Positions 1 to 12,004 of a stretch of DNA of 64,000 nt are shown here, piece after piece (within the stretch, counting starts at the first letter, position 1; the number at the start of each line of letters is the position of its first letter). The stretch comes from Angiostrongylus vasorum (Eukaryota > Nematoda > Chromadorea > Rhabditida > Metastrongylidae). The DNA is taken from contig JADANN010000098.1 in assembly GCA_018806985.1 (NCBI GenBank), positions 744,001 through 808,000 of the forward strand, read 5' to 3'. Under the pieces are notes generated by a model. That model worked only from the letters and a program-made list of their open reading frames with translations, had not been told where the DNA came from and searched no databases. A program made the position numbers and the translations under genes.

Positions 1-151
1 ACTATTGCCTGGGTGGATAGAAAACACTGGTTTAATAAATCAGCAACCTCCGCAAGTCTTTTGCATGGGCCAAATATTTTTTTCCCCTGTCTATACAATA
101 TTTAGTGAACTCTTTTTCTATGTCTAATTCCCATTTTATGCTGCTTAACAG

Positions 152-3100
152 CCAAAGGTTTTAGGAACGACGTTCTATGTCAATGGACACTTCCTAGGTG
201 AAATTTCATCGTTTTTCGACGCGGCCTTTTTCGGAGAGTTTGCTGAGGCACGGGAAAAGCTGATCACTCTCGAGGGTGAAACAGCGAAGGATGTCTCCCT
301 CTTTCTAGAAATTGTGCATCCGGGTGGAAAGAGAAAAATTACAGGTTTGTAAGTGTCTTCTAATCATAATGTTTAACTTTTTACTTACTGCTTACTTTTT
401 TTCAATGGGAGGGTATTATGTGAAATACAACCACTGATACGCTGCGATATGAGTTCAGTGGAATACGTCAGCCCCTTAAAAGGGTAGTTGTGGGTTCGAA
501 GCTCACCTGGCGTTCCGATTTTTTGCTCATTCCTCAGTATCATTATGACGGTCTTCTAATCATTTCGTTTTATAAAAATAACAGCAATAGGTAAAAGTGC
601 TTCGAGACAGTTCAACACTTCAAAATCTGATATGTTTATTGGTGTATCAAATCCGTCTACTTTCTATGCAGTCATGGTCGCCTTCACCATGAAAATTATC
701 TAAATAAACAGTTAGTAGCCCTTTTGACATTACTGGATTCCTACTTCCCATAACATGGAAAGTAAAGAACTTCGCGACCTCCTTTTTGACTTGGGGGCTA
801 AGTGTGAAAAAATTTTCTTTGGTAAGCAGTTCTTGACAGCAAGTAAAATATAGCAGTTGCACAGTGCGATTTATGGAGGGTTCACCTAGGTTGGTCACAT
901 TAACAACGAGTCCGATTCAGGAGTAGGAATCTACGCCAACGTTTTTTTGTATTAGTTTCCAGGATCGACTTTCTATTAACCTCGGCACTGGACTATAAAT
1001 TCGTCGTTTTTTGCTCTCAGCAATCGCGACGTTGTTAAACAGCATACGTTTACTTCCATAGAATAACACACATACAACACAATCGTAGCTGTCTTTTCGG
1101 CAAAATCGCCTTTTTTCAGAGCCTGGAAGGACACACTGATACGCAACTTACTGGGTTGCTTCAACAACACAAACAGAAAGATGAAAATCTTAACGATAAT
1201 TGCAAGATCCACGGCTTCTTGAAAAACCTACCGTTTCTACGAGCCTTCCACTGAGGAAGAGCCGCTGATCAGAATCGCATATGATTGACTACTGCACCTC
1301 CCCACATCAGCGATCGGGCTTTTTGTACTGTTTTCTTTACATGATCCGTCTTCATATCTACTGCACGAACCCCAACACTTCTTCCGTTCGATTCGTTTTC
1401 TAGCGTTCATCGTACACAAAAGTCGTCAAACTATTGTGTGTGGACTCGACTAACACTCATGGATTTCCGTCTTCTTAATGAATGTCGTTGAGTGCTGGTC
1501 GAGTCGTGTCTTCTTGGAATCCCGCGATAGTTCACCCACATAGAGTGAAGGGTGTGAAGTTCTTTTTAGACAAGTTTGGTAACCGATTCTCAGAACCCTG
1601 CTGGGATGGAGGGCTTGATGAGCACAGTGTAGTATCGAGCCCAGCATCGTGCTCGTGATGAACGGCATCACCAGGCATTGAGCAATCCGCCTCCCCACCA
1701 GTGTTATAGGTTGGAAGAATTTCAAAATTAAGTTATTTTGCAATGTTTTTACAACTGAACTTCTTCTCGTGTATGCGTCGATATTCGATATCGGGACAGT
1801 GCCTCCAACGAGTAGGGGTTCAAACGTGTGATTCACACACAAGGCCAATTTTTACTTTTCTTTACATTATCTATGTCGGCTTTTTAGAGATGAGAACAGA
1901 GGTGGAAATTGGAATGTGTCTTATTGGTGTCATATATAAGCTGTAGCATGCGATTTAGCATAATTCAGCAGTAGACGATGTCGTTGTTGAGCTTGAGTTT
2001 GCTGCACAAGCGTTAAATCATTTCGTGGAAGTATAAGCCTGCTTGATTCAAAAAAATTGCTAGTTGGAGTAAATTAGCGGAGCGTTCCAAACGAAAGAAA
2101 CCTGAATCTTCTACGTCGTCCAAAGATCAATTTACTTCGATTCATTATCGACTGCGGTTCCTGTCGATTGAAAACGCTAAACTACTTGGGAAGAGTGGTG
2201 AACATCTTCAGAATTGCATACTGCACACATGTTTTTTGGTATCAGATGTTGTGAAAAGCTCGAAAATGAATTATTAGTGGAATAGGTTTCAAATTGAGTG
2301 AGTGGGTTAACAGACTTTATTTCCAGCTCAGACCAGCACGTTATACTACTCATTAGAAATACACTAAGACTTTTACTCACCTACTACTAATCAAGCCTCT
2401 AAAAATGACTTTAAATGAGCAAAAACAGGCTGAAACCTACGGTCTTGCAAGACCTTCTAGAAAAGCCCGGTAAAAAGACCACTTCTTATACTTACACCAA
2501 ATAAAAAAATGGATTTTGACAATAATCTGTTAGTCACCGTTCTCCCGTAGACCAGTAATTTATCAATTAGTTCGATGGACATCATGGAGACTTCATTACA
2601 TCTAGTAGCGCACAGCAGCTGCTCATTGGCTACTCTAGCTCAATTAAGGGAGCCGAAGATCACCAAGCTTCTGGTGTGATCGCTTTGTTTTTATTGCTTT
2701 TAGCAAGAAGATAACCACGGATAACTCTCCGACCTTGACATGACGTAAGTTTTCACCAACAGCCGACGTTAGGGCGGATCTTCGGATGAAAAGGTTGAAG
2801 TGCTTATCAGCCTCGTTGTCCGTTTTTGAAATGGAATACTCACCTTTGATTACGGGTTTATGCACGTGATTTCCCACGGTCACATTCCAATGAGGGTACA
2901 AACCACTTGGGGCGGAGATTTAAATAATATCTATCGTAATACCTGATAAAACTGCTCTATTGTTAATTCAGTTAGCCAACGAATTCCGTTCAATTGGACC
3001 TTTATTTTTTGCCTTTAATAGTTTGCAATGTATGAAAGCGGTGGTGCATTCCAGATCTACAACATATTTGAGGGTAAGGAAAGCCTGAAAAGGTCTCCAG

Positions 3101-6100
3101 CTTGAAGCGAATTTGTGTAGAAAGAAGTGTAAAGAAGCGCGCACAGAAGTGTTAAAGAAGTGCAAAGTGCAAAAGAAACCGCTTTTATGAGTAAAAACAC
3201 TCATAGCAAAAGTATTTCAGAGAAAAATTGTGGAACTATGATGCGTTATTCTGACATTTGGCACATTCCTTCACTGAGGGCGAAGTGCAGCGAATTTTTT
3301 GTGTGAGTCATGAGTACTTTTTAACTACCATTTGTCCAACGATTACCTTCTTGGGTTTCAGTATTTTTCAAACCTCTTAAACTGGTTTCAAGTCCTGGTT
3401 TAATTTTGTTTCATATTTATACTAATGGTACCATGAAATGGTTGTTTTACTTACTAATCTATTAGTGCTAGTTATTTGGTCCAGTTGTCCCCGTAGTGCA
3501 CCAGAATCGCTTAATATGCATTGAGAACGTCGTAGTTTTATCGCGATGACATTTTTTCATTCCTGGCGCAAAAAGTAATCCTAATGGAAGAGTCGACCTT
3601 CTTCTTAGCTCATGAAACACTTCCGTTGAAGAAACCTGCTCTGTACAACACCGGAGGGCGCGTGTGGCGCAGTGCTCGGAGGTGCCTTACAACACACACG
3701 TGGAATCGATCCCCCGCGCCCATAGCCCACCATGCCCTCCATCCCTCCGAGGTCGGCAAATTGGTACCAGACTTCTCTGGGAGGATAGCAGCATTGGCTC
3801 GATGCATCGGTAGGCCACCGCGAGTCATTGTAAAGACCAGATATGCATTCAGTTACCTCCGAACGATGCTTGATGAAGTCTAATGCATGGCGCATCCTCA
3901 AGGATTGATTAATGCCAAGAGCTTTATCCTTTATACACCACCGGGCAATATCCAGGAACTCCTTTCAGCAGCGATAAATCGGTACTGTGCTTGTGGACAA
4001 TTATTTCAATAATACTTCTAGCTTTCTGTAAAAGTTTCTGAAAATCGTGGTGTTTCGTGTTGAAGAAAGTTATGCCTTTTACTTCAGTATTTCGTTTTCC
4101 ACGTTTTTGTCATTCGTTCGAGACGACATTCGCTCTTCTGGAAATCGCCTTCATGCACGGTTTTGAGCGCAGCACCGAACAGTTGATCTCTCGTCTGGCC
4201 GGCTTCGGTCAGACATTTCTTGATCAACAAGGAATGCTTAGTAAAGTGAGGTCTATCATAGTCCAGCTTTGTTGCACTTTTATTTACACATTAAATTCAA
4301 TAAAATAGCTATGTCGGAAGTAGCGTTTCACGAAACTATGCATCAGTTGTGTTTCATGTTTCTGGGGTTTCTACAACACTTTATAACGACAAAAGAAGAA
4401 GCGGATCGTTTGATTCTAAGTTGAGCATACCCTGCCGCTAAAAAAGAGTAGGCAGTAAATAAGAAGTCAAAATTGTGATTATAACTGCAGCCTCAGCTTA
4501 ACTGGGTTCGTTGCCGATTTGGGCCCCCCCAGATCAATCCCTGCTCACGGGTGATTGCTGATGGCAAAAGATCAATAGAACTAGCTGAGAGACAGGCGAA
4601 ACGAAGGACCCGCATGGTGTGGTGGTGAGCGCGCTACTCCCCGGAAAGGACAATAGCGCGTTCGTTCCCCACCATAGGCACCTGCGGTCCAGAGTTTTGC
4701 AAATATCTCAGCATCATCTAAGTTGAGCGTCCAAGAGCATAAAATTTTCCTACTTTTTTAATGATCGGTATGGTCACGAGACTTTTTTGGAACCACACTA
4801 TTTCTTGCTCAGAATGTGCTGATTCGTCTTGGCTGCTTATGTCATCCCTCATTCAGATCACGGATCGTCGCACCATAGCGGCTCTATTCTCAGCAGCTCC
4901 AAAGGATAAAATAGTTGTGAAGAAATTCGCGCACAACTTGTCTTCGGTGGCTAACAAGTGAGTGAATTGTACAAATTTTCCAAAGAAAGTCCTCGTTCCC
5001 TAACGCTTGAAAAAGAAATTGGCCGGTAAGCTTTAGTTAGAAAATTCATGAGTCGTCATCACTTTCTTTGCCTAACAGTTCTAATTATTGAACTTTTAGG
5101 CTCACAACTTTTTCGAAGGACAAAAAAAATCACAATGTTTTACTTTTTACTTTCTGCCTTCTCTAATTTTTTATGGCAGGGTATTAAGCGAAATACAACC
5201 ACAACGTTGCTGAGATATTTGCAAAACTCCGGACCGCAGGCGTCTGCGGTGAGGAACGGACGCGCCATTACCCTTTCCGGGGGCTAACGCGTTCACCACC
5301 AGACCATGCGGGTCCTTCGTTTCGCCTGTCTCTCAGCTAGTTCTATCGAATAATTGGGTTCAGTGCCGACGTGGGCTCCCCAGATCAATCCCGTTGACAG
5401 GGTGATTGATGATGGCACGAATCGATAGAACTAGCTCAGAGATAGGCGAAACGAAAGACTAAAAAAAGTATTTACATACCGTATTCGACTAAATGTGCTC
5501 GGTTATCCCATCTAAATCCAAGTCTTGTGCATGTTGAAGGTGGTCGCGACTACCGCATCTCTAGCATTCATCATGTTACTGAACAAATAGAGCAGAACCT
5601 AGTATACTATGATGGTGGCTGTCACTAGATTTCTATCTTTTTTTTTATCTGACTCAGCTTTCCTGGTTTCATTTCTTATCTTATATAGACTACTCATGAA
5701 GATGTTCTGATTTGCTAATCTATTCACCTACCACTTCAGTTAATCTCTCTGAAATCTTCGGACAACTCTGCTGAAGCGTTCTCAGCTCTTCAACACAGGC
5801 CGTCACCTGCTTTTATGGTTCGTGAAGAGATCATCCCATAAAAATGTGTTACGAGTTTGCTGACGTCGAAGAAATATGAGGCTTTCTCAGTTGTATTGCA
5901 TCCTCATCTCTAAGCACTGTGGTTCCTGCGCTTCATCGTTGAAAAGATTCATGTAAATTACTTCCGGAAAACAAAAAATAAGGATGCTCAAATATGAACA
6001 AAACTCGGGTCCCGTTATTGCTACGGACAACCGATTGTGCTTACCAGGACCTCAGGTGCTGTCCTCTACACAAGTCGAGGCCTTTGCTTTGCCTTTCTCT

Positions 6101-8614
6101 CAGCCACGCTTTCAGTACCGGTTGATGTGGTTAATCGTGAGTTCATATTCCACATGGCACCCGTGTTTCACTCACATCTCAGCCTGCTTGTGGTTGTATC
6201 CGTGCTCTCCATGAGAAAAAATAATAGACAGAAAATAAAACTGAAAACATTGTACTGTTGGAGAAATATTCAAATTCTTTATTTAGAAATGCTCAACAGG
6301 GCCATTTTCCACAGGAAAAATGTGCTATTACGGTTTTGCACCTATCCCAGGGTAAAAGTAGTCGAATTTTTGAAGTCGGACACTGTAATCTGCTTTGATT
6401 GTAGGTCTTAAGTGCACACATGAGATTAAAGCTGAGCAGTTGAAATTAAAAGACGAAGATAAAAGGCTCCCGGCGTTGTTCAATCCGTGAGCGATGCGCC
6501 ACGCATTCGACTTCCTTGAGCATCGCTAGAGGTGATTGAATACGTACCTGACCTATACAATGACTCGCGTTGGCTTACCGATGTATCGAGCCAGTGCTAC
6601 TGTCCTCCCTAGATAAGTCTGGTACCAATTTGTCGACTCCGGAGGGGTGAAAGGCTTGGTGAGCCACGGGCGTGGGAATCGACCCACGTGTATGTGTTGC
6701 AGGACGCCCCCGACCACTGCGCCACACGCACCCCATAGCAGTTGGAATTAATTAAACTTAACTAAACTAAACTAGAAACTAATGATGACTACAAATGATT
6801 ACACACCTGTTGACGGCAGTGTGCGTGCTATGAAGTTTTATTTAATGTAAGCCTCCTAATAATGTTCTCATTTAATAATGTAGTAGCAAAGGATTAATGA
6901 ATGAGAACTCTCCAACAAATTTGCAACGGGATAAGTCACCACTAAGTATTCCACCTTCTCGGTATCGGCGGAGTAGTACAAGTCTTACGTGGGAGGATGA
7001 AAACATTTGCTTTAACTATTTTTACACCATTCATTATATCTGAATGTGAATAAACAGTCGAGTGGTGCCCCATTGTACTGGATACGACTCGATGCGGCTA
7101 CGAGGAACGACATTGAACGAATCAGTGGCTGTTTACAGCCTCAAGAATCACTGAGGCGGTGGCAAAGGCGAATGCGATGAAATGTTAGCCAAAATAAAGC
7201 TTTTGTAGTAACTTAGTGCAAACGTAGGAATGCAGCGTGATACTGACTTTATACATCGATGATGCGGGGGTAGGCTAGACATTTATTCAATAATTTCTAC
7301 GGTACTTGATGGTTTGGAAAGAATGACCCATCCCTCAGGAAAATGGTCAGTGCCAAACACTTTACCCTCTACAACTTATTTTTTATACCTTTTGTTCTAC
7401 CGATTCAACAATATGGTAGGAATCGACTCATTGTGGTTAAAAGATGACACAAAAAGATGCCAGTGATTCCTTGTATTCCTTTCAAAAGGTGGAGATATGG
7501 TCCCATTCCCATATGAGTTATGCGATTAGGTTGGTTGAACGTCACATTTTCTTGCGATTTCCTTCTTCTTGAAGAATAAATTCTCGTGAAAGAAGGAAGC
7601 GATTAGTGGGAGCTTAGCGAAACATTTCTCGTCATGATTTCAGCTCCTCTTTCAGGACTACCCACCTACAATCGTTCTCACTGGCTTTTTCTATTCTGTC
7701 GTCAAATTGGACGAAAATAATTCTGTACAAGGAAGTCTCGTAGCGGGCTGCTTTAATCAGTCAAGGGCAAAGAGGGAAATATCAAAGAACACTAGTTGTT
7801 CGCTCGCAAATGCTGTATAGATTGAAATGGAATTCTGATAGTCACCTAGATTTTGGTCTTTTGTAGGGTGATCTCGTGAAGGTTGGTGTGATTAGGATCT
7901 CCTGGTTCTATTGACACCACGTCCAATTAGAAATTTCATATTCCCTCTCATATTGTCTTTCTATTCAACACTTTAAATGGGACAGACACTACTGATCTTT
8001 CTATTTTCTTTTTCATCGAGGTGCAGCGGTAGCCTTGCTAATACGTCCCTAGGTCATCACGACAAGCTTTCCACAACCTTTGCAGAGCAGGAAATGATTA
8101 ACTACCTTGTAACTACTTTGCTATAAGGATGTCGATTATGCCTAGAATTTGTCTTTCTGTTATATGAGCTCCTCGAGCTCCTTGAAAGAAATGTTCTCAC
8201 ATGTCTTCTAGCTAGGATAACCGTTGAACCCATATTTTTCGACAATCCAAGACACACACACCAGAGACGCCGAGTCGGTAAACCACTCGGCTTTCCTTGA
8301 CTTTTTTTTAAGCTGTGAAACGTGGAGGCGAAATATTCATAATAGGGCCATAATGGTAATGACGATGGTGCACCAGTTGTTCATCTGATGGTGTTAGTTT
8401 CAGGGCGACGAGAGAATGCATCATCTTGCAGTGTACCAACCGACCGTCCCATGTGTGCTCCGTATGCAAATTGTTTCTGTGCTCATCACATCAAGACTCC
8501 ATCCCATGCACTAAGGACTCACAGTTTCCGATTTTTGTCAAGATCGTTCCGTTCAATATCGGATCGGCAAAAGTCGACACCGATTTGCTGTATGGATTGA
8601 GCACTGAGAAGTAA
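152..8614 (+). CDS. BTB/POZ-domain protein gene, 4 exons seen, 5' end outside window or not found
   Basis: Proposed exons are 152-344, 4088-4240, 4813-4957 and 8404-8614. All junction phases agree (1, 1, 2) and the acceptors are aacag, ttcag, ctcag and ttcag. Exon 1 reads FYVNGHFLGEISSFFDAAFF, then GEF, then SLFLEIVHPGG, which is the beta-strand and helix pattern of a BTB fold. Exon 2 continues with FALLEIAFMHGFERSTEQLI, matching the C-terminal BTB helices. Exon 3 is helical and basic. Exon 4 is Cys-rich (CIILQC, VCSVCK, FLCSSHQ, a further Cys) and ends at TGLSTEK-stop; it could bind zinc but matches no finger I can name. BTB proteins dimerise and often act as CUL3 ubiquitin-ligase adaptors, and nematodes have many. 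Exon 1 begins at an acceptor, so upstream exons are missing. Alternatives: the exon 1 donor could be GTAAGT at 349, and exon 4 could belong to another gene 3.4 kb away. The BTB call for exons 1-2 is much surer than the rest. Confidence 0.55.
395..560 (+). repeat. Degenerate tRNA-like SINE fragment
   Basis: A tail module on the minus strand (tactgcttac to aatacaacca) abuts a tRNA-like stretch. That stretch has an intact T-arm shape: GTGGG, a 7-base loop TTCGAAG, then CTCAC. A weaker A-box-like region lies upstream near gagttcagtgg. The downstream text resembles the shared SINE tail (cagtatcattatga). It is not a functional tRNA, because no full cloverleaf can be drawn. Confidence 0.4.
1120..1254 (+). 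CDS. Candidate exon, unknown protein
   Basis: A strong acceptor (cttttttcag) is followed by 44 open codons and TGA. The peptide opens SLEGHTDTQLTGLLQQHK and continues in a charged, helical style. It lies inside intron 1 of the BTB gene. Another frame from the same acceptor is also open (AWKDTLIRNLLGCF), so the frame is not settled. It could be an alternative exon, part of another gene, or chance. I do not recognise a family. Confidence 0.25.
   Translation, partial: SLEGHTDTQLTGLLQQHKQKDENLNDNCKIHGFLKNLPFLRAFH
1578..1700 (-). repeat. Diverged SINE-2 copy
   Basis: On the minus strand this resembles the SINE-2 body: the 'gcccatca..agccctccatccc' segment and a degenerate Pol III head. A minus-strand open frame across it (1450-1848) is probably a by-product of the repeat. 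Confidence 0.35.
1701..3580. other. Intronic stretch without a firm gene
   Basis: AT-rich intron of the BTB gene. The only item of note is a minus-strand open region near 2644-2901. One segment (PHWNVTVGNHVHKPVIK) ends at a good donor (gtgagt on the minus strand, near 2846). It could be a small antisense exon, but nothing links it to other exons. A short GAAGTG-rich repeat lies at about 3110-3170. Confidence 0.3.
3655..3925 (+). repeat. SINE-2 copy, tRNA-derived, well preserved
   Basis: The head is clearly tRNA-like. Its ends GGGCGCG and CGCGCCC pair as an acceptor stem about 66 bases apart, with an A-box-like tggcgcagtgctcgg and a B-box-like ggaatcgatccc between them. The body follows (ctccatccctccgaggtcgg, ggtaccagac, gatgcatcggtaggccaccg, gcgagtcattgtaaag, tgcatggcgcatcctc). 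This is the reference copy for the family in the window. Confidence 0.75.
4427..4725 (+). repeat. SINE-A copy with a preceding tail hairpin
   Basis: The parts in order are: the tail hairpin of an upstream unit at 4427-4465 (CTGCC pairing with GGCAG, then taaataa); a leader from about 4472 (cctcagcttaactgggttcg); a conserved joint (agaactagctgagagacagg); and a tRNA-like head. The head has an A-box-like gtggtgagcgcg and a B-box-like gttcgttcccc about 40 bases apart. It ends with the tail ttttgcaaatatctcagcatc. The arrangement suggests two units joined head to tail. Confidence 0.7.
5143..5455 (-). repeat. SINE-A minus copy plus an inverted leader
   Basis: A minus-strand SINE-A runs 5143-5350, with tail, tRNA-like head and joint. 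It is followed directly by a + strand leader at 5351-5455 that has no tRNA head. The joint therefore occurs twice in opposite orientation (near 5315-5349 and 5424-5455) and could form a hairpin. Confidence 0.65.
5740..5841 (+). CDS. Candidate terminal exon, unknown protein
   Basis: The acceptor ccacttcag is followed by 33 open codons to TAA. The peptide starts LISLKSSDNSAEAFSALQ and ends REEIIP. It lies between exons 3 and 4 of the BTB gene but its start phase does not fit exon 3. It could be an alternative last exon or unrelated. Confidence 0.25.
   Translation, partial: LISLKSSDNSAEAFSALQHRPSPAFMVREEIIP
5980..6115 (-). repeat. Diverged SINE-A copy
   Basis: It matches the SINE-A order on the minus strand (atgctcaaatat, aaaactcggg, then gccttt..gcctttctctcagc) with many substitutions. 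Short open frames here come from the repeat. Confidence 0.45.
6476..6735 (-). repeat. SINE-2 copy
   Basis: Minus-strand SINE-2. It has the tail gatgcgccacgcattcgac, the middle ttggcttaccgatgtatcg and tctggtaccaatttg, and the tRNA-like head ending in a gtgcgtgtggcgcag-type 5' end near 6733. Confidence 0.7.
7055..7195 (+). repeat. Decayed copy of hammerhead-like repeat family H2
   Basis: It shares ordered blocks with 57740-57900: gatacgactcgatgcggcta, cgaggaacgac, then aaatgttagccaaaataaag. The core has decayed to cactgaggcggtggc, so no ribozyme activity is expected from this copy. Confidence 0.35.
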
Positions 8615-8969
8615 TTTAATTAACGATATAATCGCGACGTGGTTTTTTTTGTGAATGAGTAAGTGTATTATATGTGCAAATGAATAATTATTGACACAAA
8701 GTATAGGTTGTATGTGAATCCAACCATGGAAAAAGTGAAGGGAATGAACTTTGTAGAGAGATCAGCACACATCGTTGGAAGCATTTTCCTTTTCGGTGTG
8801 CGTAACCCACATTTATCACCTAAGAAAGAAATAGATTTGATTCGGAAAACGGATAAAAGAAGTGTTTTGAATGAACTTCTTAAACGTTTCCTACCATGAA
8901 AGATTTCATGCCATTCTGAGCCGAAAAAAGTTGCCAATTTATTTATTTGCTATCCATAGTCATAAGACA

Positions 8970-9345
8970 GTCGTAGAACCGCCCTCCCAACGGTTTACCG
9001 ACTCATCATGGCTGGGAGGAGTTTCTGGGTGTCGAACTGCTATGTACAGCGGGGGGTATTCATTGCCCGGCAGCGCCTCCTAACCTGAGAAGCAGTCCGG
9101 CGTTTCAGTCAGGAATCCTAGCTAAGAGTAAACCAATATCAGGGTCCACCACCGTCCTGATCTCAAACTAGTCCCGTGGTGGCAAATGTCTGCAAGTTTC
9201 TGTGGCGGTGACGAAATGGACAGACTTCGGGCAGGCTGACCTCGGGATTCCATGGAACCATAATTGCTTAACAAGCAAAACTCCGAGAAATGGAAACTAT
9301 ACTGGTGTCCACACAACTAGTGAGGACGGGCCGTCTGAGAAAGTA
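8970..9345 (+). repeat. Repeat-D copy (about 370 bp interspersed repeat)
   Basis: First of four copies sharing ordered blocks: ggtttaccgactcatcatgg, ctgggtgtcg, atgtacagcg, cctagctaagagtaaacc, tgacctcgggattcca and gtgaggacgggc. No Pol III boxes, coding capacity or terminal repeats were found. The class is unknown. Confidence 0.6.
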
Positions 9346-9349
9346 AGTA

Positions 9350-10625
9350 GTCATAATACAAGAAATCATTGGGAGATGTCTCTGGGCATATAAATGTGAA
9401 TTTGAGTCATTATAATGCGATATCTTGTGGATAAAGAGTCACTCTTTCTAATTTCTTAAATAAATCCGAGTGAGCTTAGCTCGTTTCGAGCTCATTACTC
9501 TGGTGTTAGACTATTAGTGAAATAGCACTTTGTCATGCACGATGGTTCATCACTGGATCAAAGTGTGAGGACATAAGCACGTTTGTAAGGTAAACACGTA
9601 TGTTTCTCTCTTAAGTACACCACTTATTATTGGCGTTCGACATTTCGAAATTCTTAGTAGCGATCAGATGTGTTTTGGATCACGTTTAAACTATTGTGCA
9701 TTGCATGGATACTATCTTAACGCCCTATGGTGATAACTTGATATCAAATCTGAGTAATGGGTAAAAAAATAAAGGAAAAGGAGTCCTGCGTTCATCAAAC
9801 CCTTTGTGATACATGAATTCGACGTCGTTAGCACATGACGCCACAGGTGCATTGAGCACCTGCGAAAAATATGACCACTTTAAACTTTAAACCACACAGC
9901 ATATCACCTTTCCGGTTAAGCTTTTTTAGTTGCAACAAGAAAAAACTGCAGATCCTTGCCCAGAAGATGGAAGTTATTTCATTCTACGAAGGGCAAACTC
10001 TGATTCTCTGATTTTCTGGAGCCAAGTAGTCCATGTATCTCAAGGGACGCTCACCTCTTTCGAATTCTTAAGTTAGGGATCGAATGTCAAACGCGAAAAC
10101 AAAGGAAAAACCGAAATTTCGTCCAACGAGAGAAGATGCCTTCCTAATGCACTATTCTATTTGCGGTTAGCATGGTACGTAGAAATTTTTTGGAAGTATA
10201 AATTTTGCTTCCACCCTTTTGAGGTTTAACTTTACCAAAGTTAAGGCTGAGAAAGCCTTTATAGAGATCAGATATGTACATATATATATATATGACTATA
10301 TTTATATATATATAGATATACATATATGGGTATGTAAAGGGATAAAGCGATAGACTAAGGCCTCTTCTCTGATCTTTGTGGTTATCGTCCTTTTAAATAC
10401 TATGATGTTCAAGAAATCATGGCATGTTTTTGAATAAACAGCTTCGAGCGTTATATGCGAGGTATCGCAGACACGGCTGACAACATATTTGCTCCATATA
10501 GTAATTTACGATGGGCTACTGATGTATAAACCTAGTTACTTCATGCTCTCTAACAACTCTTGCACCAACTCACCAACACTCGAAGGATGTTGGATTTGAT
10601 TAGCCCTTGGTATGGAATAAACTAA
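9350..10625. other. Intergenic stretch with a TA microsatellite
   Basis: No convincing exon seen. An AT dinucleotide tract with TATATA/TATAGA units lies at about 10274-10325. Confidence 0.4.
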
Positions 10626-10647
10626 TGACTCTGTTTGCATTTATCAG

Positions 10648-10958
10648 CGCCTCTAACCATTGCTTTGAACACGCTGAATATTCAAATGAATGGCATGTTC
10701 AAAATTTGTGAAGACCTGACCTATACGTTCAGAGGCCTTGTCTGCAGGCGTCGGCATGAGACGACGTACAGTGCCATTCTCACCACAGAACTGGTTTTTG
10801 TCGGCTCAGTCTTACACTGTCTATTGATCGCAATTCAGCATGTCGTTTCTATATTATTCATACTTTTCAAGGCCCAACTTTACAAAATCATCATAATTGT
10901 GAACATTAACTACGCACTCCTTTTTGCTATTCTGCCTCTGTTGAGATCCATGAACTAA
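10648..10958 (+). CDS. Candidate exon of a membrane protein
   Basis: A tttatcag acceptor leads into about 103 open codons ending at TAA. A Cys- and Arg-containing stretch (TYTFRGLVCRRRHETTYS) precedes two hydrophobic segments, ELVFVGSVLHCLLIAIQHVV with ILFILF, and later IIIIVNINYALLFAILPLL. That is consistent with transmembrane helices. A nematode chemoreceptor fragment is possible but I see no family signature. AT-rich intronic DNA can also encode hydrophobic runs by chance. Confidence 0.3.
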
Positions 10959-10989
10959 TTGTTTTTTCCCGGGTTAAATGTAGCTTTTT

Positions 10990-12000
10990 GAAGACCGAGT
11001 GCCTAGAAATTTATTTGTACTACACACTCCGTGGGCTCCATAAGTTTGAAATTTCTGTTCTTAGTTCCTTTACACGTCTCGACATCACACGTTGTGAGGA
11101 TCCCCGCACGTCATGCATTGGATTCATTCCCTCGCATTTCACGAAGGTCTTTAGGGTTTTTTGCTTGTGAGTCTGGCTGCTCTCCTTTCTTCCTCATGAA
11201 TGTGTTTGAATGCTGGCCTGGTCAATTCCTCCTCGAATAGCAAAAAAAAAGATAGCCTTGCCACGTCGTTGCCAGATCATCGTCACTGGTAGTAGTCACC
11301 TTTTGCTGATTGATGGGAATGGAACCTATCCAGGCGAGCCTGCAACAAGCTCTCCATCCCTAAGGAATCAGAGGCTTCGTGGGCCAGGGTGGTGTAGAAC
11401 CAAGCTTTTGTTCGTATTGAACGGCTTCATCTCCAATGCGCTACAAAATTCGGACGAAAACGTTCGTTCCGGTGAACAAAGTTCGAAAGAAAAATCTCTA
11501 CATTACAGTTTAAAAAAGTATAGCATCAAGCAATAGGAGATTCAACAAGTTTGATCTAGTCGCCTTTGATCAGTGGGTTCTCGTGAAATGGGTTTTCTTC
11601 AGTGCAGTATATTTACATGTAAGAAATGTTCTGGCAAGGAAAGGACAGAAACTACCGAAACTTTAGTGCTGCAAGAGCGAACGTTTTGTGGCGAGAAACC
11701 TATGGAAAAAATATGAGTTCATGCAAAATCCGGTTTTGACTAAGCACACTTATCTTAAAAACCGGCTTTCATTAAACCTCGGTCGGCACATTAGCAAAAG
11801 ATAGTTTTTACGTCTGACGTGATGACACTGATTTTTTCAACAACAGCCGGTAGTTTCTCGATCACCAGAACACTTGAGGGATCTAAAATCTTACAGACGT
11901 TACAGAGGAAATACTAACTAGTTCCTTTACAGGAATACCCAGCTAATAAAGGGTATTATTTTTATTTTGAATTCGTTTCCTGCACAATTTCCCATGGAGG
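10990..12000. other. Stretch without a firm gene
   Basis: Short overlapping open frames only. A segment near 11060-11230 resembles others near 13180-13330 and 23380-23470 (cctcatg..gaagatcttg..gtgtgggttcggctg types), which hints at another old repeat family I could not define. Confidence 0.25.
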
Positions 12001-12004
12001 GAAA

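Noticed and set aside
480..510. T-arm-like hairpin suggesting a tRNA
   Set aside because: Only the T arm is intact; no full cloverleaf, and SINE tail sequence flanks it.
1237..1419. 60-codon minus frame rich in Cys and Ser
   Set aside because: It overlaps a better-supported plus-strand candidate exon and a possible decayed repeat; no family recognised.
3584..3901. Overlapping open frames of about 100 codons on both strands
   Set aside because: They lie in a SINE-2 copy whose Pol III boxes and acceptor-like stem explain the sequence.
8708..8899. 63-codon plus frame after the BTB last exon, with an overlapping minus frame
   Set aside because: It is after the stop, has no acceptor in phase, and no family is recognised.
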